Assembly (NCBI GenBank): GCA_028288775.1 | Contig: JAQGHP010000749.1 | Coordinates: 1 to 6,646 of the forward strand | Direction: 5' to 3' | DNA length: 6,646 nucleotides | Source: Phycisphaerales bacterium | GTDB lineage: Bacteria > Planctomycetota > Phycisphaerae > Tepidisphaerales > Tepidisphaeraceae | Shown here: positions 1-4,951 of the stretch, in pieces | Numbering within the stretch: position 1 is the stretch's first letter | Layout of the letters: each line of letters begins with the position of its first letter | Position numbers and translations under genes: made by a program | The notes under the pieces: generated by a model | Databases searched by the model: none | The model's input: the letters and a program-made list of their open reading frames with translations, nothing else | What the model was told of the DNA's origin: nothing

Positions 1-1
1 C

Positions 2-883
2 AAGGAGGCGGTGATGTTCGTCGCCTCCGGGACGATGGCCAATCAGCTCGCCTTGCGGCTAAACACGCAGCCGGGCGATGAGGCGCTGATGGAGACGGGC
101 GCGCACGTCTTCGGCAAGGAAGCCGGCGCGGCGGCTGCGTTGAGCGGCGTAACCTGCCGCCTGATCGAAGGCCGGCAGGGCATCTTCACCGCCCAGGATT
201 TCCTCGGGGCCCTGCGCCCTCTGGATATTCATCACTCCCCCACCCGGCTGGTGTGCGTGGAGAACACCCACAACGTAGGCGGCGGCAGCGTCTGGCCGCT
301 GGCGACGCTGGCGGAGCTGTCCGCCGCGGTCCGGTCGCGCGGGCTCAAGCTGCACATGGACGGCGCTCGGCTGTGGAACGCCTCAATCGCCAGCGGAATC
401 CCCGAGCGCGCGTACATCGAGCTTTGTGATTCCGTGGCCGTCTGTTTCTCGAAGGGCCTGGGCGCACCGGTTGGCTCGGCACTGGCCGGGCCGACGGAGT
501 TCATCGACCGCGGCCGCCGCTTGCGCAAAATGCTCGGCGGCGGCATGCGCCAGGCGGGCCTGCTGGCCGCGGGAGCTCTCTACGCCCTTCGCCATCATCG
601 CGAGCGCCTTGCGGAAGATCATGCCAACGCCAAGGCGCTGGCGGCGGGCTTATCTGAGATTCCCGGCATCGAGCTGGAAGCGAGCGAGATCGAAACCAAC
701 ATCGTGCGGTTTCGCGCGCCAGGACGGGATTCCCGCAAGGTTGCGAAGGCGCTGGCCGATCGGGGCGTGCTGGTTCTCGACACGGGCCCGGATGCGATCC
801 GCGCCGTGACGCATCTAATGATAAGCCCCAATGATGTGCGAATGGCCGTACGAATCGTCGAGGAAGTAATGCGGTCTGCCTAA
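2..883 (+). CDS. ltaE: Low-specificity L-threonine aldolase, 5'-truncated by the window edge
   Basis: PLP-dependent enzyme of the beta-eliminating lyase/threonine aldolase family, which cleaves L-threonine and L-allo-threonine to glycine and acetaldehyde in the cytoplasm. The frame is open from base 2 (Lys-Glu-Ala before the GTG at 11), matching the family's GKEA...SGTMANQLAL segment. The GTG is therefore an internal valine, and roughly 50 N-terminal residues lie outside the window. Numbering from that GTG, visible motifs are SGTMANQ (6-12), VENTHN (83-88), the cofactor-binding HMDGARLWNA segment (115-124), and SKGLGAPVGS (147-156), whose Lys148 (bases 452-454) is the expected Schiff-base lysine. 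The C-terminal small domain is complete to the TAA at 881-883. The next gene is convergent, so no operon partner is visible downstream. Family assignment is firm; the exact stereospecificity is inferred. Confidence 0.93.
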   Translation, partial: KEAVMFVASGTMANQLALRLNTQPGDEALMETGAHVFGKEAGAAAALSGVTCRLIEGRQGIFTAQDFLGALRPLDIHHSPTRLVCVENTHNVGGGSVWPLATLAELSAAVRSRGLKLHMDGARLWNASIASGIPERAYIELCDSVAVCFSKGLGAPVGSALAGPTEFIDRGRRLRKMLGGGMRQAGLLAAGALYALRHHRERLAEDHANAKALAAGLSEIPGIELEASEIETNIVRFRAPGRDSRKVAKALADRGVLVLDTGPDAIRAVTHLMISPNDVRMAVRIVEEVMRSA

Positions 884-951
884 CCGACGTAGGGGAAGAG
901 GTGATGGACCGCCATGCCGTGGACCGGATGATTTCCATTCACACCTTGCGA

Positions 952-1842
952 TCACCCCTTCGCACCATGCTTTTTTAGCAGGTCGATCAGCGGCTGTTGA
1001 TTGGCCTGCTTTGCGAGGTCCAGCGGGGTTTGCTTGTTGTCGTTGGGCTGATTGACGTCCAGCCCCTTGCCGATGAGGAACTCGGCGGCCTTGAGTTGGC
1101 CGTGGAACGCAGCTTCGTGAAGGGCGGTGCCGCCGATGAAGCCCTTGGACTTGGGGTCGGCGCCTTTGGAGATCAGGTATTCGACAATGGCCCGGCTGTC
1201 GGTGAATACGCTGCCCGCCGCGACATGGATTGGACGCCGGTTGAAGCCCCCCGCCGCCTCGATGTCGGCGCCGTGCTTGAGCAACACGTCGATGACGTCC
1301 TTTCGGCCCCACTCTGCGGCGGTGTGAAGCGCGGTGTTGCCGCGGGGGTCCTTCGCCTTGGGGTCAAGCTTGAGAGTGATGAGAAATTCGGCCATTTCTC
1401 CGGTTTGGGCCGCGCCCAGCAGCCCGGGCTCGGCCTTCGCGTTCGCCCCTTTTTCCGCCAGAAACTTCACGACTTCGATTTTCCCGGAAGCCGCGGCGTT
1501 AAAAAGCGGCCCGGTCCCTTGCGAATTCTTCAACTTCGCGTCGGCCCCATGAGCAACCAGAAGTTGAACAATCTCCAGCGATCCCTTGTCCGCCGCCTTC
1601 TGCAACGGCAGCGCATAGTTCGCCTCCGCATTGGCCAGCGCCGGGGTCTGGTCGAGCATCTTCTTGATGTCTTCGGGTTTCTTCATGAACACGGCGTCGG
1701 CGAAATCCTGCGCGAGCTTTGCGTCCACCGCGTCCGCCGGGGCCGCGGCCGGCGCGGCCAACGCACGCTGGCCGGCCGTGCAAAAAGCGAATGCAAGGAA
1801 GAGAGCGATAGCCGTCTTGGCCTTTTTGATTGGGCGATCCAT
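952..1842 (-). CDS. Exported ankyrin-repeat protein
   Basis: A 296-residue protein made almost wholly of ankyrin repeats, a helix-turn-helix scaffold for protein-protein contacts; no catalytic domain is visible. Residues 1-29 look like a Sec signal peptide: a basic start (MDRPIKKAK), a hydrophobic core (AIALFLAFAF) and an ALA-A cleavage site near 29/30. The cysteine at 21 follows Phe, so a lipobox is unlikely. About seven repeats follow: a degenerate one near 44-72, then roughly 76-104, 109-137, a short divergent one 139-165, 168-200, 202-234, 237-268, and a cap to 296. Typical signatures include GADAKLKN, GNTALHTAAEWG and GTALHEAAFHG. The start was chosen because GGAG (1850-1853) lies 7 bases before it and it begins the signal peptide. 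A longer reading from a TTG at 2016 would run through the terminator of the gene behind. The likely location is periplasmic; the partner is unknown. Confidence 0.85.
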   Translation of the reverse strand: MDRPIKKAKTAIALFLAFAFCTAGQRALAAPAAAPADAVDAKLAQDFADAVFMKKPEDIKKMLDQTPALANAEANYALPLQKAADKGSLEIVQLLVAHGADAKLKNSQGTGPLFNAAASGKIEVVKFLAEKGANAKAEPGLLGAAQTGEMAEFLITLKLDPKAKDPRGNTALHTAAEWGRKDVIDVLLKHGADIEAAGGFNRRPIHVAAGSVFTDSRAIVEYLISKGADPKSKGFIGGTALHEAAFHGQLKAAEFLIGKGLDVNQPNDNKQTPLDLAKQANQQPLIDLLKKHGAKG

Positions 1843-1849
1843 TGCGACA

Positions 1850-1855
1850 CTCCGC
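1850..1855 (-). promoter_or_regulatory. Ribosome binding site of the ankyrin gene
   Basis: On the minus strand this reads GCGGAG, with GGAG seven bases upstream of the ATG at 1842. It decides the start in favour of the 296-residue protein with a signal peptide over longer in-frame readings. Confidence 0.6.
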
Positions 1856-1913
1856 GTAAGTGAGAGGGCAGGCCGCCCGCGCCGATCATGTGCTTCCCTG
1901 GCCTGTGCGGAGA

Positions 1914-1942
1914 AAGATACCTGACGCGCTGAGAAGGGTAAA
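1914..1942 (-). promoter_or_regulatory. Candidate promoter of the ankyrin gene
   Basis: On the minus strand, TTTACC (1937-1942) and TATCTT (1914-1919) are separated by 17 bases, each matching four of six positions of the vegetative consensus. It lies about 70 bases upstream of the start codon and downstream of the terminator at 2015-2070, where an independent promoter is needed. Such weak matches also occur by chance. Confidence 0.25.
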
Positions 1943-2014
1943 TCGAAAAGTTGCCCGCTCCCCATCCAGCTAAATTGGGACGCGAAGGCGAGCCGGGCCC
2001 CGCAACTGATGCGC

Positions 2015-2070
2015 AAAAAAGAATCCGGCCCTCGGTGCGGGAAAGGATAAGCGACCGAGGGCCGGGATTC
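2015..2070 (-). terminator. Strong rho-independent terminator, end of the PilZ transcript
   Basis: The arms 2021-2036 (GAATCCGGCCCTCGGT) and 2054-2070 pair over 16 bases with one bulged G, around a 17-base loop. Read on the minus strand, the stem is followed directly by six T residues (AAAAAA at 2015-2020 on the plus strand), the classic intrinsic-terminator layout. In the plus direction there is no T tract, so it acts for minus-strand transcription. It lies ~115 bases beyond the PilZ stop codon and ~170 bases before the ankyrin start. It should therefore separate the two minus-strand genes into different transcripts. Confidence 0.85.
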
Positions 2071-2085
2071 AGGGTGTTTCTATCG

Positions 2086-2183
2086 GAGGGTTGAAGCGTT
2101 CAAGAATTTTTGGGTTCAAGGGCCATAGCGTTGCCGCCTTGGTGAACCCTCGAACCTTTGGACCCTTAAACCCTTGAACTTTC
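2086..2183. repeat. Two facing arrays of degenerate 8-base units
   Basis: Bases 2144-2183 divide exactly into five 8-base units: GAACCCTC, GAACCTTT, GGACCCTT, AAACCCTT and GAACTTTC, consensus GAACCCTT. Bases 2086-2125 divide into five units of the reverse-complement type (GAGGGTTG, AAGCGTTC, AAGAATTT, TTGGGTTC, AAGGGCCA), consensus AAGGGTTC. The two 40-base arrays face each other across 18 bases. The best pairing is GTTCAAGGG (2114-2122) with CCCTTGAAC (2171-2179), a perfect 9-bp stem. The right array begins on the base after the PilZ stop codon (2184-2186), so with the terminator it fills that gene's 3' untranslated region. I cannot assign it to a named repeat family. In translation the minus strand gives a basic, repetitive peptide that is not a real protein. 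Confidence 0.65.
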
Positions 2184-2642
2184 TCACGCCGCCAGCGGCT
2201 GAGTCGAGAGGTACAACCCCAGCATGCCGCGGTCGATGTCTTCCATGTCCACCAGGCGGCCGGCGACGTCGTAGTTGTTCGCGCCCAGGTTCTGTACGCG
2301 GCTGACGGTCAGCCAGCCGGTCCATTCACGCTTGGGGGAGGGGTCGTTCGCGGTCGTGTCCACGAACGGGCAGATGCCGGCGTACGCGGGCAGTTCCAGG
2401 CGGACGCGGATCTGGTTGTCGGGGCGGAGGCGGGCGTCGCTGGTGCGGATGCGCACTCCGCCGGGCGAAATGTCCACGAGCTGGCCGAGCTGTGCCTTCT
2501 CCCGGCGGTTGGCGTCCACGCGCTCCACCGCAATGCCCTGCGGCTCCAGGTCGTGCCGGCGGAATTGCCGACGCTCAGCGCCGGTGGCGGTCTTCTGCAA
2601 TTTCATGTTCCCTTTTCCCGTGGTCGGCGTGGGCAGTGACAT
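2184..2642 (-). CDS. PilZ-domain protein, probable c-di-GMP receptor
   Basis: A 152-residue soluble protein with one PilZ domain, a c-di-GMP-binding fold that transmits second-messenger levels to motility, exopolysaccharide or surface functions. Both binding motifs are present: the arginine motif RRQFRR at 24-29 (RxxxR) and DISPGG at 57-62 (the D/NxSxxG motif). Between and after them lie the expected beta-strands (GVRIRT, QIRVRLELP, WTGWLTVSRVQ, DVAGRLVDM). No membrane segment or second domain is visible, so it is a stand-alone PilZ adaptor whose target cannot be read from its neighbours. This ATG was chosen because GGGAG (2651-2655) lies 8 bases upstream. An internal ATG at 2606 would also keep the whole domain, while a longer frame to 2744 runs through low-complexity repeat DNA. 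It is transcribed away from the M48 gene and ends in its own terminator. c-di-GMP binding is inferred from the motifs. Confidence 0.85.
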   Translation of the reverse strand: MSLPTPTTGKGNMKLQKTATGAERRQFRRHDLEPQGIAVERVDANRREKAQLGQLVDISPGGVRIRTSDARLRPDNQIRVRLELPAYAGICPFVDTTANDPSPKREWTGWLTVSRVQNLGANNYDVAGRLVDMEDIDRGMLGLYLSTQPLAA

Positions 2643-2650
2643 CTTCGATG

Positions 2651-2655
2651 CTCCC
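2651..2655 (-). promoter_or_regulatory. Ribosome binding site of the PilZ gene
   Basis: GGGAG on the minus strand, 8 bases before the ATG at 2642. It is better placed than the purine run before the alternative ATG at 2606, whose spacing is only about 3 bases. Confidence 0.5.
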
Positions 2656-2691
2656 GTGGTTGGTTCCCTTGTGGCACCTTTCGTATCGGCC

Positions 2692-2742
2692 CGGAGACGC
2701 GGAGACTTTTGGTAATTTGGGTAGTTTTGATAAGTGGGGAAC
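2692..2742. repeat. Short-period tandem tract upstream of the PilZ gene
   Basis: Two adjoining tracts with different short periods. Bases 2693-2708 are two 8-base units, GGAGACGC and GGAGACTT. Bases 2707-2733 are three 9-base units, TTTTGGTAA, TTTGGGTAG and TTTTGATAA, followed by a decayed GTGGGGAAC. The second tract is much more AT-rich than the flanking DNA. In the minus frame it reads as an Asn-Tyr-Gln-Pro-rich peptide, which is why I do not extend the PilZ protein through it. It lies ~50-100 bases upstream of the PilZ start. Confidence 0.45.
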
Positions 2743-3022
2743 AAAGTCTCCTATCGGACGTTCTTTGGCTGCTGCCAAGGCGGAGGAAGGCGCGAATCGG
2801 GTTTCCAAGCCAACCTTCCCGCCCGCGTAATGCACCCGCGATCCGTAGTGAGATACCGGAGCGAGGCATGCTCGTCTGAGGCAAGGACGCGTCCGATATC
2901 CCTGCTCGATCCGTCGCCAAGTCTTCCGAACGCCCGGCTTTATCCGGCGGAACTGGATGGGGCCGATTCAGGTTCCATGTGGATTGCGTTCGGGGCACTG
3001 CGGAAAATCCCGGGTGATGCCG

Positions 3023-3048
3023 GCAAAAATTCTGCTGCAATTTTTTGC
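3023..3048. repeat. AT-rich inverted repeat upstream of the M48 gene
   Basis: GCAAAAATT (3023-3031) faces AATTTTTTGC (3039-3048) across seven bases, pairing over nine positions with one extra T. It lies just upstream of the candidate promoter at 3063-3090. It could be an UP-like element, a protein site, or a remnant terminator. Confidence 0.35.
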
Positions 3049-3055
3049 GCTTTCG

Positions 3056-3090
3056 TTTCAACTCGACCTGTGTTGAAAGCGTCGTATACT
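3056..3090 (+). promoter_or_regulatory. Candidate promoter with overlapping operator-like dyad for the M48 gene
   Basis: TATACT at 3085-3090 matches five of six -10 positions; TCGACC at 3063-3068, 16 bases upstream, matches four of six -35 positions. A perfect dyad, TTTCAAC (3056-3062) and GTTGAAA (3072-3078) separated by 9 bases, brackets the -35 hexamer. This is where a dimeric repressor would be expected to bind. The start codon is 75 bases downstream of the -10. Promoter function and any regulator are inferred. Confidence 0.4.
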
Positions 3091-3164
3091 GTGTCGGGCT
3101 CGCTGGATGATGAGCGGCTGATCGGTGCGGCCGCCCGAGACTCAATACGCCAGGCGTTGTAACC

Positions 3165-4745
3165 GTGTCGCGTCTACTTTTGTTGGTCCTTTTCGTCGTC
3201 TGGATGGCTGGCCCGCCGGGGCCGCAGCCCGCGGTATCCGTCTGGCCAAACCTCGTCCTGTTTATTGGATTTTACGCCTTGCTCGTCTTGATGCTTGGGC
3301 TGTGGAGCCGGGTGCTTGCCCGGCGGGTGGCCGCGAGCAATTTCCACCGCAGCCTTCGCCGATTCAATCAAGTCATGCTTGCGGCACGGGTCATGGTGCC
3401 CGTCTGGTTTACCGTCGGCGTTTACATGCTCGGCTGGGGCACGCTGGTGGCGACCGGCATCGGCCCCTCCCTCTACCGCACCTGCATCGGCGTGCTGATC
3501 GGCACGGTGCCCGCGTTTATGACGTGGATGGGCCTCTGGTGGTCGCAGTACCCCGCCGACCGCGCCCTGCGCGAGCAGAACTTGCTCAGTGATCTGGATA
3601 ACGATATCCCCCTCTATCGCCCGCCCCCCTTCCGCAGTTACTTCTCCGCGAACCTGCGCGTGCAGGTGTTGTTCACGATCGTTCCCGTGTTGCTGATCGT
3701 GCTCATCCGCGACGCCCTGATGAAAATCGCGCAGCACACCATTAGCACCGGGCACTTCGAAGGCAAGGCGGAATACATCGAGATGGCCGCGTCGATCATC
3801 GCGGCGGGCACGGTCTTTCTCTTCGTCCCCGCGCTCCTCCGCCGCGTGCTCAGCACCGAGCCCCTGCCCGGCGGGCCGCTCCGCGAGCGCCTCGTGACGA
3901 TGTGCCGTCAGGCGGGCGTGAAGTACCGTGAGATTCTCCTCTGGAAAACCCACAACAACGTCGGCAACGCCGCCGTCATGGGCGTGCTGCCGCAATGCCG
4001 GTACGTGCTGCTCTCGGATGTTCTGCTCGAGCGGATGAGCGACGAGGAAGTCGAGGCGGTCTTCGCACACGAGCTGGGCCACGTCGTCCACCGCCACATG
4101 ATCTGGTACGCCGTCTTCTTCATTGTGGCGCTGCTGGGCGTGAGCGTAGCCGGCACGGCTGTCTCGCAGTGGCTCCCGGGTGTCAACGCACAGGGCACCG
4201 GCCCCGTGCTGGCGACACTGCTCGGGGGCATGGGCGTCTTGCTCGTCCTCTTCGGCGCGCTCAGTCGCCGTTGCGAGCGGCAGGCAGACGTCTACGCCGC
4301 CCGCACGATGGAAATGCTCAAGGGGCAGGAAGCTACCAATGCAACCGATCTGCTCGTCGCCCCCCGGCAGATCGCCACCGTCGGCGCCGGCCCGCTCGTC
4401 CCCGAGCGCGGAGCGAACGAATGGCACGTCGGCCGCTACGGCGCATGGCTCTTCGCCGCGGCGCTGCGGCGAGTGGCGACCATCAACAACATTCCCATCT
4501 CCCCCCGCCGACCGTCCGGCACCGGGGTCCGCAGCCGCATCGGCTGGTGGATCGAGAGTGCGGTGGAGTTCACCAACAACTGGCTCCACGGCAGCATCGC
4601 CGGCCGCATGCAGTACCTTCAAGACCTCAGCGCCGACCCCCGCCTCACCCGCCACTTCGACCGGAGCATGTTCTGGCTCTATTGTGGATTGCTGTTCGCG
4701 TTTTTCACGTCGGTGATGTTCACGGTGATCGGCTGGACGGGCTGA
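3165..4745 (+). CDS. M48-family integral membrane zinc metalloprotease
   Basis: A 526-residue membrane peptidase of the M48 (HtpX/Ste24-like) family, whose characterised members cleave membrane or misfolded proteins on the cytoplasmic side. The zinc site is intact: HELGH at 302-306 (His302, catalytic Glu303, His306) and the downstream ERQAD at 371-375, with Glu371 as likely third ligand. Also seen are NNVGNAAVMG (264-273) and LLSDVLLERMSDEEVEAVFAH just before the zinc helix, both typical of the family. Hydrophobic segments lie near 4-16, 28-47, 76-98, 104-126, 166-184, 208-228, 313-335, 345-366 and 502-523, about eight or nine passes. This is more than HtpX's usual four, and the N-terminal half is an enlarged membrane domain. 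The start is GTG with a weak AGGCG ahead; an ATG 13 codons later is possible. Family is firm; the substrate is unknown and I give no symbol because it is not clearly htpX. Confidence 0.9.
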   Translation: MSRLLLLVLFVVWMAGPPGPQPAVSVWPNLVLFIGFYALLVLMLGLWSRVLARRVAASNFHRSLRRFNQVMLAARVMVPVWFTVGVYMLGWGTLVATGIGPSLYRTCIGVLIGTVPAFMTWMGLWWSQYPADRALREQNLLSDLDNDIPLYRPPPFRSYFSANLRVQVLFTIVPVLLIVLIRDALMKIAQHTISTGHFEGKAEYIEMAASIIAAGTVFLFVPALLRRVLSTEPLPGGPLRERLVTMCRQAGVKYREILLWKTHNNVGNAAVMGVLPQCRYVLLSDVLLERMSDEEVEAVFAHELGHVVHRHMIWYAVFFIVALLGVSVAGTAVSQWLPGVNAQGTGPVLATLLGGMGVLLVLFGALSRRCERQADVYAARTMEMLKGQEATNATDLLVAPRQIATVGAGPLVPERGANEWHVGRYGAWLFAAALRRVATINNIPISPRRPSGTGVRSRIGWWIESAVEFTNNWLHGSIAGRMQYLQDLSADPRLTRHFDRSMFWLYCGLLFAFFTSVMFTVIGWTG

Positions 4746-4782
4746 TAGAGGATCACGACGTGAGGACTCGCACGCTTCTGCC

Positions 4783-4885
4783 GTGGCATGGGCGGCCCGC
4801 CCATGGTCATGGTATTCCATGACATTCGGAGAAGCAGAACTTACGGCGGAATACCGCCCCCACGGGCGGGCCGCCCGTGCCATGG
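4783..4885. repeat. REP-like element: inverted pair of GC-rich palindromes
   Basis: Two 19-base perfect palindromes, CATGGGCGGCCCGCCCATG (4787-4805) and CACGGGCGGGCCGCCCGTG (4861-4879), are carried in opposite orientation. The same TGGC flank lies outside each: TGGC at 4784-4787 on the left and its complement GCCA at 4879-4882 on the right. Between them, GGTATTCC (4811-4818) faces GGAATACC (4848-4855), so the whole element can fold on itself. A separate hairpin, GTCATGG-TATT-CCATGAC (4806-4823), overlaps the first of these arms. Neither palindrome is followed by a T tract, so it is not a standard terminator. The layout resembles the REP doublets or REPINs mobilised by RAYT transposases in other bacteria; no RAYT gene is in the window. 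The right palindrome ends ~35 bases before the ribBA -10 box. Confidence 0.7.
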
Positions 4886-4890
4886 AAGAG

Positions 4891-4920
4891 CAGACGGCGG
4901 CTTACTTCCTGCCATATAAT
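4891..4920 (+). promoter_or_regulatory. Candidate ribBA promoter
   Basis: A perfect -10 box, TATAAT, sits at 4915-4920, 31 bases before the ribBA ATG. The -35 is poor: CAGACG at 4891-4896 with an 18-base spacer keeps only GAC. A start site near 4927 would give a leader of only ~25 bases, too short for an FMN riboswitch. Confidence 0.45.
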
Positions 4921-4941
4921 CGCCCGAGCAATTGCCCATTC

Positions 4942-4946
4942 AGGAG
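4942..4946 (+). promoter_or_regulatory. Ribosome binding site of ribBA
   Basis: AGGAG five bases upstream of the ATG at 4952. It sets the start at MPFSPIPEIL rather than at an in-frame GTG at 4877, which lies inside the repeat element. Confidence 0.65.
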
Positions 4947-4951
4947 CGCCA

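Larger units (their letters stand above)
2643..3164. other. Gene-free 522-base divergent intergenic region
   Basis: Separates the divergent PilZ and M48 genes. It holds the PilZ ribosome binding site (2651-2655), short-period tracts (2692-2742), two small hairpins (2763-2780 and 2785-2819), an AT-rich inverted repeat (3023-3048), and a candidate promoter with a dyad (3056-3090). I see nothing recognisable in 2831-3015. Open frames cross the region on both strands, but they lack family resemblance, plausible start signals and sensible composition, so I do not call genes here. Confidence 0.6.

Noticed and set aside
899..946. Imperfect inverted repeat between the convergent aldolase and ankyrin genes (AGGTGATGG with CCATTCACACCT) as a bidirectional terminator
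   Set aside because: The stem is broken by a three-base bulge and the loop is long. There is no T tract on either side, so terminator function is not supported.
997..1863. Long plus-strand open frame opposite the ankyrin gene
   Set aside because: It is antisense to a clear ankyrin-repeat protein with signal peptide and ribosome binding site, and its translation shows no recognisable family. It is a GC-driven shadow.
952..2016. Longer 354-codon version of the ankyrin protein starting at TTG 2016
   Set aside because: It starts in the T tract of the upstream terminator, lacks a good ribosome binding site and would bury the signal peptide.
2110..2179. tRNA-like GGTTCGA and GTTCAAG motifs as a tRNA gene or remnant
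   Set aside because: No acceptor, D or anticodon arms can be arranged around them; the motif recurs every 8 bases as a tandem repeat.
2086..2183. CRISPR array
   Set aside because: The units are 8 bases with no spacers, and the two arrays are in opposite orientation.
2643..2744. N-terminal extension of the PilZ protein to 2744
   Set aside because: The extra residues encode a low-complexity Tyr-Asn-Pro-Gln stretch from the 9-base repeat, and the internal ATG has a better-placed GGGAG.
2603..3162. Open frames on both strands across the PilZ-M48 intergenic region as new genes
   Set aside because: They have odd composition rich in Arg, Ser and Pro, no family resemblance and no convincing ribosome binding sites, and they run through short-period repeats and palindromes.
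3174..4883. 569-codon minus-strand open frame opposite the M48 gene
   Set aside because: It is rich in His, Asp, Glu and Arg with no domain, as expected for the antisense of a GC-rich membrane protein gene; the sense strand carries an intact zinc site.
4746..4951. FMN riboswitch upstream of ribBA
   Set aside because: Only about 25 leader bases fit after the TATAAT box, and the upstream DNA is the palindrome element; no FMN-aptamer motifs are present.
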